Shown here in pieces: positions 26,975-34,730 of a DNA stretch of 58,895 nucleotides. The stretch's first letter is position 1, and the number at the start of each line of letters is the position of its first letter. This stretch comes from Planococcus donghaensis MPA1U2 (lineage in GTDB: Bacteria > Bacillota > Bacilli > Bacillales_A > Planococcaceae). The notes beneath the pieces are model-generated. The model saw only the letters and a list, made by a program, of their open reading frames with translations. It was not told the origin of the DNA and did not search any database. Both the position numbers and the translations under genes were made by a program. The DNA lies in NCBI RefSeq assembly GCF_000189395.1, contig NZ_AEPB01000010.1, forward strand, positions 1 to 58,895, written 5' to 3'.

Positions 26975-27988
26975 TTAATTTTTACGGCGTGTGTAGTAAG
27001 TGGAAGCAAGTGCGAGTGCCAGTACCGCGCCTTTAATGATGTTAAGCGAGTAATAAGGCACTGACATCATCACCAGGCCGTTTTCCAATACTCCGATTAA
27101 CGTAGCTCCAACGAGTGTGCCAATAGCATTGGGTTTGCCTTGACCGGCAAAAGAAGAACCGATAAATGCGGCCGCAACTGCAGGCATTAAGTAACCACCA
27201 CCAGCATTAATCTGCGCGGAACCAATTTGAGAAGCGAGTACGACACCGCCAAGTGCTGCTAACAACGCGGAAATGATGTAAGCGAGTGTCCGGTAGCGGT
27301 TGACGGGAATTCCGGACAAGCGAGAAGCTTCAATATTGCCGCCTATCATATACAAATAACGGCCATGTTTTGTGTGTTTTAAGAAAAAGTAAACAGAAGC
27401 AACAACGATCAACATCAAAATAATGATGTAAGGCGTTTGACTAAGAAGCGAAAACACTGCAGGAATCGTTCCCGTCGTAGGTGTTCCGTCTAGTCTCGGC
27501 ATCCCAACACTGATCGAGCCACCACCCGTATACGTCATTGCGACGCCTTCAATAATAAACATCGTGGCGAGTGTGGCGAAAAGATCCGGAATTTTAATTT
27601 TCACGATTAAAAAGGCATTAAATAAGGCAACACCAAGGGCTAACAGTAAAGCGAGCGCAATCGAGACACCGGTCGGCAAGCTATACCAAACGAAAAAAGA
27701 AACGACTAGTGAGTTTGCTAGTGTGGCAGTGGATCCAATCGATAAGTCAAAGCCGTTAACGGTTAGGGATACTGTCAAGCCAATGGCGATGATGGTCACG
27801 ATGGAAATGCTTCGCATAATGTTAATGATGTTCGAGCTGGTCATAAACTGGGGGACAGCGAGTGCAAAAAACACAATAAGGGCAATAATTGCGATCACAG
27901 TTCCCCAATTGTTGATAAACGTTAATGGCTTTTGCCAAGGCGATTCTTTTTTTAAGGGACTGTCCATTTTCATCGCGCGTTCTTCCAT
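26975..27988 (-). CDS. RbsC-type sugar ABC transporter permease
   Basis: A 337-residue integral membrane protein of the BPD_transp_2 family, with about 8-10 helices. Conserved blocks include NGFDLSIGSTATLANS, IPDLFATLATMFI, GGNIEASRLSGIPVNRYR and IGSSFAGQGKPNAIGT. AGGAGG lies nine bases before the ATG. It forms the import channel with the duplicated ATPase encoded two bases upstream and the lipoprotein encoded first in the operon. Confidence 0.93.
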   Translation of the reverse strand: MEERAMKMDSPLKKESPWQKPLTFINNWGTVIAIIALIVFFALAVPQFMTSSNIINIMRSISIVTIIAIGLTVSLTVNGFDLSIGSTATLANSLVVSFFVWYSLPTGVSIALALLLALGVALFNAFLIVKIKIPDLFATLATMFIIEGVAMTYTGGGSISVGMPRLDGTPTTGTIPAVFSLLSQTPYIIILMLIVVASVYFFLKHTKHGRYLYMIGGNIEASRLSGIPVNRYRTLAYIISALLAALGGVVLASQIGSAQINAGGGYLMPAVAAAFIGSSFAGQGKPNAIGTLVGATLIGVLENGLVMMSVPYYSLNIIKGAVLALALASTYYTRRKN

Positions 27989-27990
27989 GG

Positions 27991-29496
27991 TTATCGACCT
28001 CCTGTTGAGTAAAACAAGATTTCTTCTTCATTTGTATTTTGGGTTTTGAGTTCTTTGACGATTTTGCCGTCGTACATAACGTATATGCGGTCAGTAATGT
28101 TTAAGATTTCGTTTAGTTCGCTGCTGGCGTAAATGATGCCTTTGCCTTCTTCTGCAAGAGAGGTGATTAAGTCGAAAATATCGCCTTTTGCCCCCACATC
28201 GACGCCTTTTGTTGGTTCGTCGAAAATCAAAATTTCCGCATCGGTAAGCAGCCATTTGCCAACAGCGACTTTTTGCTGATTGCCCCCACTTAACAACGCA
28301 ACTTTCTGGTTTTCAGAAGGGGTTTTAATGCCAAGAGAAGCGATAATCTTGCGTGCGCGCTCGCGTTCTCGTTCTGGTTTTAAGACAGAAAAGGGCAGTG
28401 TGAACTTTCTCAAGCTCGCCGCTGTTAAGTTGGCGTAAACCGGTTCATCTACAAGCACGCCTTCTTTTCTCCGTTCTTCGGGCACTAAAGCAAAGCCGTT
28501 TTTCACGGCATGCGTGGGTGACTGGTTACGAACCTGTTTATCTTTTAAATAAATAGTTCCGCTTTGGAGAGGATTCTCACCGAAAATTGCTTTGCACAAT
28601 TCGGTTTTCCCTGCTCCGACAAGTCCTGCAATGCCAACAATGTCATGTTCGCGTACTTCTAAGGAAACATTTTTTAAAAACTGAGCTTCGTCAGTTAAGT
28701 TATCGATTTTAAGATACGTATTACCAATAGGTACTTGGTGCTTTTGGTGTTCTTCGTTAAAGCTTTTGCCAAGCATCAGTTCAATGACTTTTTTCTGCGT
28801 TAAGTCTGAAACTGTTTCGGTAGTGATCATTTTTCCATCTTTCATAATAGAGATGGTCTCGCAAATTTCAAATAGCTCGGGCAAGCGGTGAGAGATAAAG
28901 ATAATGCCTAATCCTTGATTGACACTCAACTCGCGAACGATTCGGAACAACTCAGCGGTTTCACGGTTGCTGAGAGGAGCGGTTGGTTCGTCGAGAATAA
29001 GAAACTTGCGTTCGTGAACAATGGCTCTAGCAATCAACACCAATTGTTTTTCAGCAAGTGACAGTTGGTTGACTCGTTTTCTCGTGTCGATATTAACGTT
29101 GAGTCGTGCGAGTGTTTCACCTGCTTTTTTATGGAGGTTTTTCCAGGACACTAACGCTTTTCCTGACATTTCATTGACCATTTCATCAAGCATGATGTTT
29201 TCTGCCACATCTAAATAAGGAATCAACGCCGTATCGACTTCTTGGTAGACAATGTCGATGCCGTATTTTTTAGCGTCTCGTGGTGACTGAATGTCGAGTA
29301 GTTGGCCGTCTAGAAAAACTTGACCGGTGTAATGCGTATATGCACCGGATAACACTTTCATCAATGTCGATTTGCCAGCGCCATTGGCTCCGATTAATGC
29401 GCGGATTTCGCCAGACTTCATCGAAAAATCAACATGTTGCAGCGCTTTAACGCCAGGAAATTCAATTGAGATGTCTTGCATATCTAAAGTCGTCAT
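27991..29496 (-). CDS. RbsA-type duplicated sugar ABC transporter ATPase
   Basis: A 501-residue protein with two ABC domains in tandem. The first has Walker A GANGAGKST and Walker B FLILDEPTA. The second has a degenerate Walker A, GLVGAGKTE, with LSGGNQQKV and LIFDEPTKGVD. This asymmetry is normal for RbsA/MglA proteins. Two ATGs are adjacent; the second (29496) lies six bases from GGAGG and is preferred. It energises the RbsC-type permease in import of a pentose-like sugar. Confidence 0.93.
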   Translation of the reverse strand: MTTLDMQDISIEFPGVKALQHVDFSMKSGEIRALIGANGAGKSTLMKVLSGAYTHYTGQVFLDGQLLDIQSPRDAKKYGIDIVYQEVDTALIPYLDVAENIMLDEMVNEMSGKALVSWKNLHKKAGETLARLNVNIDTRKRVNQLSLAEKQLVLIARAIVHERKFLILDEPTAPLSNRETAELFRIVRELSVNQGLGIIFISHRLPELFEICETISIMKDGKMITTETVSDLTQKKVIELMLGKSFNEEHQKHQVPIGNTYLKIDNLTDEAQFLKNVSLEVREHDIVGIAGLVGAGKTELCKAIFGENPLQSGTIYLKDKQVRNQSPTHAVKNGFALVPEERRKEGVLVDEPVYANLTAASLRKFTLPFSVLKPERERERARKIIASLGIKTPSENQKVALLSGGNQQKVAVGKWLLTDAEILIFDEPTKGVDVGAKGDIFDLITSLAEEGKGIIYASSELNEILNITDRIYVMYDGKIVKELKTQNTNEEEILFYSTGGR

Positions 29497-29513
29497 CATA
29501 TCCCTCCAATCAA

Positions 29514-29539
29514 AAAGAGAGGGGGAGAGCCCTCTCTTT
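29514..29539 (-). terminator. Intercistronic hairpin between binding-protein and ATPase genes
   Basis: AAAGAGAGGG pairs perfectly with CCCTCTCTTT around a six-base loop, and on the minus strand a short T run follows. It lies between the first and second genes of the operon. Such elements usually give partial termination or mRNA protection so that the binding protein is made in excess. Confidence 0.7.
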
Positions 29540-29544
29540 ATGGA

Positions 29545-30624
29545 TTACTTTTTAAACTCAGTTCGCAATTCATCCATCCAAGGCTCGTTGTGCTCATCTG
29601 AAACGCCCCAGCCTTCAACGATTTCATCTAAGTTGAACATCGTTGTATCGTCTTGTAGATCAGATTGTTTGATCAAGCGCGCTTCGAGGTTATAGCTTTC
29701 AGGTGTTTCGTCACCCGCTAGTTTTTTCGCAAGCAAACGCATATTCATTTGACCGATTAAGAATGGATCCACAGCAGCTGTTGCGATCCAGTTGCTGTTT
29801 TCTTCACGCATTAAGTTAATGTCTTGGTTTGACACGTCAATTGAAATCAGTTTGATGTCGTCTCGATTATTGTCTTTCATCGCTTTGTAAGCGCCTTTCG
29901 CCATTTCATCCCATGATCCCCAAACCGCATCTACTGTTCCTTCTGGGTACTTCGCTAAAATCGCGTTCATTTTACTCGAGATATCGCCTTGAACGTCTTG
30001 CATGTTTGTCGGTCCAACTGTTTCAAGTGTTTCAATTTTTCCTGCGTCTTCATATTGTTTGTAAATTTCTTGGCGGCGGTCTAACGGGGGAACCCCAGGA
30101 CCGAACCACAATTTGATGACGCGTTGTTTGTCACCAAGTGCTGCAATTTCCCCAAGAGATAACTCAGCTAATTTGTGGTCGTCTTGAAAAGTTGATGTGA
30201 CGCCTTCTAGTGTTTTCCCATCTTTTTCAGCAACGGTATCAAACGTTACGACTTTCATGCCTTTATCTAAAGCGGGTTGGATCATGTCATACGAATAATC
30301 AGCTTTCCCGTGAGAAATGATCAAGCCATCGTAATCTTGTTGAATCGCTTGAGCCACTAACTCTTGGAATTTTGCATCGTTGTTTTCAGAAATCATGGTA
30401 TCGACTTCAAAACCAAAGCTTTCACCTTCTTGGCGGGCCCCATCTAAAAATTGTTTGGTGTGATCGTCCGAAGGCAAGTTTCGAATAATAGCAATTTTGA
30501 TACCGCCTTGAACTCCTTCAGGAACATTCTCTAACTTTGTAGCCGTAGCTGTATTCGTATCTTCAGAGTTACAAGCACTTAACACCAACACCAGTGACAA
30601 AAGCAAAAAGATCAGTTTCTTCAC
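29545..30624 (-). CDS. Sugar ABC transporter substrate-binding lipoprotein (RbsB-like)
   Basis: The start is set at GTG (30624), because GAGGGGGA lies seven bases ahead; the frame extends 11 codons further without a site. The 359-residue precursor has a lipoprotein signal (VKKLIFLLLSLVLVLSAC), with cleavage before the LSAC cysteine. The Peripla_BP_4-type fold has IAIIRNLPSDDHTKQFLDGARQEG, LVAQAIQQDYDGLI and VWGSWDEMAKGAYKA. It captures a ribose-like sugar outside the membrane for the RbsAC-type transporter. It is the first gene of the operon, behind a strong regulated promoter. Confidence 0.92.
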   Translation of the reverse strand: MKKLIFLLLSLVLVLSACNSEDTNTATATKLENVPEGVQGGIKIAIIRNLPSDDHTKQFLDGARQEGESFGFEVDTMISENNDAKFQELVAQAIQQDYDGLIISHGKADYSYDMIQPALDKGMKVVTFDTVAEKDGKTLEGVTSTFQDDHKLAELSLGEIAALGDKQRVIKLWFGPGVPPLDRRQEIYKQYEDAGKIETLETVGPTNMQDVQGDISSKMNAILAKYPEGTVDAVWGSWDEMAKGAYKAMKDNNRDDIKLISIDVSNQDINLMREENSNWIATAAVDPFLIGQMNMRLLAKKLAGDETPESYNLEARLIKQSDLQDDTTMFNLDEIVEGWGVSDEHNEPWMDELRTEFKK

Positions 30625-30650
30625 GTAAATCCCCCTCTTTTTGTAATTTT

Positions 30651-30698
30651 TGAACACTTAATGTTCAAAATAAACATCTTATGTTTGATTATAAACAT
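30651..30698 (-). promoter_or_regulatory. Cluster of TGTTYA/TRAACA half-sites, candidate DeoR operator
   Basis: Five related half-sites occur at 30651 (TGAACA), 30662 (TGTTCA), 30671 (TAAACA), 30682 (TGTTTG) and 30692 (TAAACA). They alternate in orientation and are spaced 9-11 bases apart, about one helical turn. They cover the promoter -10 and the start region of the operon mRNA. The local DeoR-family protein is the natural ligand. The site is seen directly; the assignment is inference. Confidence 0.6.
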
Positions 30699-30715
30699 TA
30701 TGAAAGCGTTGTCAA
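30688..30715 (-). promoter_or_regulatory. Sigma-A promoter of the sugar-salvage operon
   Basis: On the minus strand TTGACA (30715-30710) and TATAAT (30693-30688) are both perfect consensus hexamers separated by 16 bases. The distance to the GTG of the binding-protein gene allows a 5' leader of about 55-60 bases. Operator half-sites overlap the -10 region and the cre site overlaps the -35 region. Confidence 0.8.
30701..30714. promoter_or_regulatory. cre site (CcpA catabolite repression)
   Basis: TGAAAGCGTTGTCA matches the Bacillus cre consensus TGWAANCGNTNWCA at every defined position. It overlaps the -35 of the operon promoter, a position at which bound CcpA blocks transcription. The salvage operon should therefore be repressed in glucose. 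Confidence 0.7.
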
Positions 30716-30850
30716 TAAGTTATCTGAATATTTATTTTTTTATTAAATTAGAGAATACTTAGCTGTAACAGAGCAAAAAAAGAAGGATTGAAGTATGCAT
30801 TAGTGACTGGTTTAAAGCATCTTCCAATAAGCGAAACGATTTATTTGATC

Positions 30851-30980
30851 TTAAGTCGCGTACCTGGAAAGGAACAATTTTACATACTCACTACAGTTCC
30901 ATGGCAAAGAAACGCCATTCTTGTGAACAAAAGGTACCAAGGCATGGAGTTTTGCTGTTTATGCAAGAAGTGGAGTAGTT
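30851..30980. repeat. Hairpin repeat family, diverged copy G
   Basis: This segment resembles the repeat at 46557-46680, especially over CAAAGAAACGCCATTC..GTGAACA and TTTATGCAAGAAGTGGA. It keeps the order of landmarks of the RAYT-associated family (GCG..CTG, ACAATT, CAAAGAA, imperfect stem, TTTATG..AAGTG). Its stem is imperfect, so it is probably an old copy. Confidence 0.55.
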
Positions 30981-31376
30981 ATAAATGGTGTGGTCCCCTA
31001 AAAGTAGGGGATATTTTATATCTAGATGGTTGCTTCAACAATTTAAAAGTTAAAGAAATGATAAAATATAAATATCTGAATTTTCTGTATTTTTTAAAAC
31101 TGTCATGATAAAATTTATTAAAGGTTGCTGATATTGAAGAAGAAAACTTAAAAAATCTGCACATAACTAAGAAAGAAAGTTTTGACGGATGATTAGCTCG
31201 TGAAGATGCACTTAGCGAATTATAAAGTCACTAAATTTAGTGAAAGGTAAGAGGAAATATCATTATATTCTTTCGCTGTACCTTGAAGAAAAATACTTGC
31301 AAATTTTAAAGGTAAAATTTTTGTTTACAGTCTAAGTGATAAGGAGGCGTAAAAGGATAGCTATAGGGTACCGCAT

Positions 31377-31484
31377 ATGCACTTGAAAAAGAATAACGGG
31401 ACCGTTCGTATCGAAAATCGTGGATTAACCGTTTCAGCGAGTAATTTGCAGAGAGCCATTTCTTACATGTCACCCGAACGTTGA
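31377..31484 (+). CDS. Possible 35-residue small protein or gene remnant
   Basis: A short frame beginning MHLKKNNGTVRIENR. Its composition looks protein-like (NRGLTVSASNLQRAISYM), but no ribosome binding site is well placed: the AAGGAGG at about 31342 is some 30 bases too far upstream. It could be a remnant of a longer gene or chance. I do not recognise a family. Confidence 0.2.
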   Translation: MHLKKNNGTVRIENRGLTVSASNLQRAISYMSPER

Positions 31485-31534
31485 AACAATGAAAGTTCGC
31501 TTGCAGAATATTCTAATGGAAAAGAGGGAGCAGC

Positions 31535-31942
31535 ATGGACAACTGGTTTACCGATTTATACGGTAAGGATGCTTTTAAGAAAATGTTGGAAGAGTTCACA
31601 GAAAAGGAACTGTGGGATATTAATATTGATGGAAAAGAGTTAAGAGTACGGATTAGTCAGCAAGAAGGAACACTGAGATGCGACATTTACGACCAAGTTA
31701 CAGGGGAAGTAAGCGACCGTATCATACCCGTCGGCGGGTTCTCGCTAGAACAGCGAGAAAAAATTTGTCAGCAAGCTATGGAAGCGGCAGAAGCTGGTTT
31801 ACCCATAATGTGGAAAGAAATCATCTCGCCGATGATTCAGGGATACTGGGATGATGAGGGATGGGACGTCATTAAGGTACATGACATAGACCGTAGCAAG
31901 ATCGACCCGAACTATCGCAACTATCTTAAGGAAGAGAATTAA
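31535..31942 (+). CDS. Uncharacterised small acidic cytoplasmic protein
   Basis: A 135-residue protein with no signal or membrane segment and an acidic, tryptophan-containing composition. It is well formed (GAGGGAG upstream, no low-complexity sequence), with a possible beta-rich N-terminal half (ELRVRISQQEGTLRCDIYD) and a helical C-terminal half. I do not recognise the family. The PD-(D/E)XK-like gene follows about 110 bases later on the same strand, so a shared accessory function is possible but unproven. Confidence 0.7.
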   Translation: MDNWFTDLYGKDAFKKMLEEFTEKELWDINIDGKELRVRISQQEGTLRCDIYDQVTGEVSDRIIPVGGFSLEQREKICQQAMEAAEAGLPIMWKEIISPMIQGYWDDEGWDVIKVHDIDRSKIDPNYRNYLKEEN

Positions 31943-32050
31943 AAATTTGCCACCCTGGGAAAGAAGATATTCTATAGAATTCTGAAATTCTTTAGAGGTT
32001 GGCTGAAAATATGACATTGAGTAATTTCGTCCAAAGGAGTGATACTTTAA

Positions 32051-33280
32051 ATGATTCTTAATGAATATGTTATTGAAAAACAACTCGTAAATAAGTTTAT
32101 TGAACATACTTTTGATTATCCTCTTCTTATAAATGGAAAGGCTAGAAAGATTTTTATTTGGGGTCACGAAATCTTATTGCCAGATGGGAAGGGAAGCTCC
32201 AAGTCCGGAATTCTCGACTTGATCGGAACAGATGAGTTGGGAGAGGTTTGGTTGATAGAAGCCAAATTGAGCAGCAATACCGAATGGCATTCGAATATTT
32301 GGCAAAACCAACTCGGTTTGTACGCGATCTCTTTAAAGAAGAGATCGGAACAAGAAATTGTACTAGGTTCTAGGAGATATATTAAAAAGAGAAGTACCGG
32401 AACTGTTTTTCCGCCTTATATTATAAGTGAAACGAGTAGTTTATCAGATGCCTTTTGTCAGTGGGCCTCACATTTAAATTATGAGGGTAAGAAAGGGCTT
32501 GAACTTTATGACATAACAATGGATAAAATAAGAAATGGAAGTTTTATTCAGTGTGTATTGTCAAATGAGCCAGGTCATGAAATATGGAAGAATCGACCGA
32601 AAGATATTACCAATGCAATGTCTTATATTACTTTTAACAAAGATGAAACAGATGTCTTGTTAGAGCAGAACAGAGTAGCAATAGCCTCTACAGGAACTGG
32701 GCATTGGAGCCATGAGACATGGGAAACGTTTATGAAAAAAAAGAATGAAATAAAACCAACTACTGATAAAATTCCGTTGCTCCTTGCTGACAGTGTGGTT
32801 CCGATATATGAGAAAATCATAGATTTTTTTACAGAGCTTGGTTGGTCTGGTGAATTTCATACAAACAAAAAAGCTTTTCGTTTTGATTTGCAAACAATTT
32901 ATAATATTCCTCTGCGAATCCATATTGGATGGATTGATGCAGACGGACAGCAAGACATAAAATATAGAACACCTTACCAATTTGGATTAAAGTTTAATAT
33001 CGATTTCCGCCATTTTAAAAAGGATACAGATATAGAAGTATGGGAAGTGGGTTATGTGCTCGCAAAAGAACTTGCAGAGAAAGCACGTTACAATATTAGA
33101 GGAGGGGAATTTTCGATTACAGATAATTATTGGACTGCGGAAAAAGTAAAAGATTTTAAATGGGATGGTGAAATGTACAGGTTTATTACAAAAAGTAATA
33201 AGGATTACATTGGTTTGGAAGAAGAATATATGGATTTGAAAGAAGTATTTCAGTTTTTAAATAGAGTCATTAAAACTTAA
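32051..33280 (+). CDS. Protein with PD-(D/E)XK nuclease-like N-terminal domain
   Basis: A 409-residue soluble protein. Near residues 55-75 it has GILDLIGTDELGEVWLIEAK, the D-x(n)-E-x-K spacing of PD-(D/E)XK nucleases, after a KSG preceding strand as in restriction-like folds. The remaining ~330 residues include a conserved-looking basic/aromatic region (WSGEFHTNKKAFRFDL, IPLRIHIGWIDADGQQ) that I cannot assign. AAGGAG lies about 11 bases ahead of the ATG. It may be a defence, repair or housekeeping nuclease. It lies in accessory DNA next to transposase-derived repeats, which fits an acquired gene. Confidence 0.65.
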   Translation: MILNEYVIEKQLVNKFIEHTFDYPLLINGKARKIFIWGHEILLPDGKGSSKSGILDLIGTDELGEVWLIEAKLSSNTEWHSNIWQNQLGLYAISLKKRSEQEIVLGSRRYIKKRSTGTVFPPYIISETSSLSDAFCQWASHLNYEGKKGLELYDITMDKIRNGSFIQCVLSNEPGHEIWKNRPKDITNAMSYITFNKDETDVLLEQNRVAIASTGTGHWSHETWETFMKKKNEIKPTTDKIPLLLADSVVPIYEKIIDFFTELGWSGEFHTNKKAFRFDLQTIYNIPLRIHIGWIDADGQQDIKYRTPYQFGLKFNIDFRHFKKDTDIEVWEVGYVLAKELAEKARYNIRGGEFSITDNYWTAEKVKDFKWDGEMYRFITKSNKDYIGLEEEYMDLKEVFQFLNRVIKT

Positions 33281-33312
33281 ACAAAGCTGAACTCATCTCT
33301 AGAATTATGAGG

Positions 33313-33465
33313 AAAATCGCGCCATTGTGTCAAAGACAATTCCGTCTATACACAACAATTACATACCAAAAAAGCCGCATCGAGGAACCCCAACGGTTTC
33401 GAGTTGCGGCTTTGGCATGTTTATGGGAAGTGCTAAATATTCATAACTGTTTCACACACATGGAC
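33313..33465. repeat. Hairpin repeat family, copy A with diverged stem
   Basis: Runs from AAAATCGCGCCATTGTGT to ATAACTGTTTCACACACATGG, matching the landmarks of copies B-E. The central stem at 33368-33413 is AAAGCCGCATCGAGGAA paired with TTTCGAGTTGCGGCTTT, a different sequence from the other copies but with pairing retained. Immediately to the right lies a remnant of the transposase 3' coding end. Confidence 0.65.
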
Positions 33466-33514
33466 TATTTGGGAACTGTTAGGAAATCTGGTCTTCTGAA
33501 CAACACCCCGCTTT

Positions 33515-33580
33515 TTACATTACGGGTGGCTCCATATACTCGACATGCGAGTCTTCTTTCGCATTCTGTGCATACGTCAG
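33515..33580 (-). pseudogene. Remnant of a RAYT transposase C-terminus
   Basis: Read on the minus strand this gives LTYAQNAKEDSHVEYMEPPVM followed by a stop. It matches the C-terminal region of the intact transposase at 36416-37117 (LTYAQNAEEDSHVEDMEPPVM) with two substitutions. The rest of the gene is gone and hairpin repeat copy A follows, just as a repeat follows the intact gene. It is the trace of an older transposase copy. Confidence 0.75.
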
Positions 33581-33656
33581 GCTATGTGTCACTTTGAGAT
33601 TCATCTCTTATTGCTTTTCAAGTTTCAATTCTGTAATGTGAAGGATGGTGATAATA

Positions 33657-34529
33657 TTGAAAAAAATGTTAATTGTTCTAGTGGTAGTGATAATCTGTGC
33701 CGCTGTTTATATGTTAAAGGATACTAGTAAAAATGATCAGCATTCTGCTTTACTGGATGAAGATTCCTTTGTTTTGATTGCTCATCGGGGGGCAAGCGCA
33801 ATTGCGCCTGAGCATACTTTGGCATCTTATCAAATGGCGATGGATATGGATGCAGATTTTATTGAAATTGATTTACAGATGACAAAAGATGGTGTTCTAG
33901 TTGCGTTCCATGATGATACTGTTGACCGGACGACCGATGGCAGTGGAAAAGTAGCGGAAATGGACTTAGCGGATATTAAAAAACTGGATGCGGGTTCTTG
34001 GTTTAATAACGGAAAACCGGACAGAGCAAAAGAGGAGTACGTGGGCATTCAAGTGCCGACCCTTGAGGAAATCTTTACAGCTTTCGGTGACACAACCAAT
34101 TATTACATTGAAACCAAGCAGCCGGATAAAAGTGAAGGAATGGAAGAGGCCTTGCTGGAATTGCTCGATCAATATGGATTGTTGGAAGCGTCTCTCCCGA
34201 AAGGTCATGTAATTGTACAGTCTTTTAGCACAGACAGTTTAAAAAAGATTCACGAATTGGACGACGATATACCACTCATACAATTGATAGACAACTTGGA
34301 GCAGGAAATCCCTTCCTCTGAGACTTTCAAGTTATATAAGGAATATGCCGTCGGTATTGGAGTCAGTTATAAGAATGCGGACGACGCATATATTGCTGCT
34401 GCAAGAAGAGCAGGCTTATTGGTCCACCTTTTTGCTGTCGACAAACTGGCAGAAGGAGAAGAGCTGAAATCCTGGGGAGCAAATGGGATCTTCACGAACG
34501 ATATTGAAGCTGTTAGCAGTTTAAAATGA
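33657..34529 (+). CDS. Membrane-anchored glycerophosphodiester phosphodiesterase (GlpQ/UgpQ-like)
   Basis: The TTG at 33657 is preferred because AAGGA lies 11 bases ahead; the ATG at 33645 overlaps that site. The 290-residue product starts with a signal-anchor helix (MLIVLVVVIICAAVYML) and a GDPD domain. VLIAHRGASAIAPEHT has the catalytic His-Arg, FIEIDLQMTKDG the metal Glu and Asp, VAFHDDTVDRTTDG the second His, and TNYYIETK a further acidic residue. It hydrolyses glycerophosphodiesters or wall/teichoic acid fragments outside the cell to glycerol-3-phosphate. It is a single gene with repeats on both sides. Confidence 0.9.
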   Translation: MKKMLIVLVVVIICAAVYMLKDTSKNDQHSALLDEDSFVLIAHRGASAIAPEHTLASYQMAMDMDADFIEIDLQMTKDGVLVAFHDDTVDRTTDGSGKVAEMDLADIKKLDAGSWFNNGKPDRAKEEYVGIQVPTLEEIFTAFGDTTNYYIETKQPDKSEGMEEALLELLDQYGLLEASLPKGHVIVQSFSTDSLKKIHELDDDIPLIQLIDNLEQEIPSSETFKLYKEYAVGIGVSYKNADDAYIAAARRAGLLVHLFAVDKLAEGEELKSWGANGIFTNDIEAVSSLK

Positions 34530-34544
34530 TGAGTTCTGTGATAG

Positions 34545-34702
34545 AATATCGCTCCTCTGTGAGCGAAACGATTCTTTCTATACAAAGAATGTGGATAAAA
34601 AAATGCCATCTTCCATGAAATCAACCGATTTCGAAGATGGCATTTCATGTTTAGTGAGGGGGAATAAATAGTCATAACTGAGCCGTACACAGGAGCCATC
34701 TG
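34545..34702. repeat. Hairpin repeat family, copy B
   Basis: About 158 bases running from ATCGCTCCTCTGTGAGCG through CTATACAAAGAAT, a perfect outer stem AAATGCCATCTTC / GAAGATGGCATTT (34601-34645) with an inner GAAATC / GATTTC stem, to AATAGTCATAACTGAGCCG. It lies between the GDPD gene and the convergent membrane-protein gene, and the stem with its T-rich flank could also terminate transcription. Confidence 0.8.
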
Positions 34703-34730
34703 ACGATATATGCAAAAGTGGTTTGTTGCT

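Larger units (their letters stand above)
30716..31534. other. Mostly gene-free AT-rich stretch
   Basis: About 800 bases with no well-supported gene. A frame at 30788-31108 runs through the diverged hairpin repeat at 30851-30980 and has no family resemblance, so I do not call it. A short stem (CCCCTAAAAGTAGGGG) lies near 30995-31010. A 35-codon frame at 31377-31484 is listed separately. The rest shows nothing recognisable. Confidence 0.5.

Noticed and set aside
30788-31108. 106-codon plus-strand frame after the sugar-salvage promoter
   Set aside because: It runs through the diverged hairpin repeat G, has odd composition (CCLCKKWSSYKWCG) and no family resemblance.
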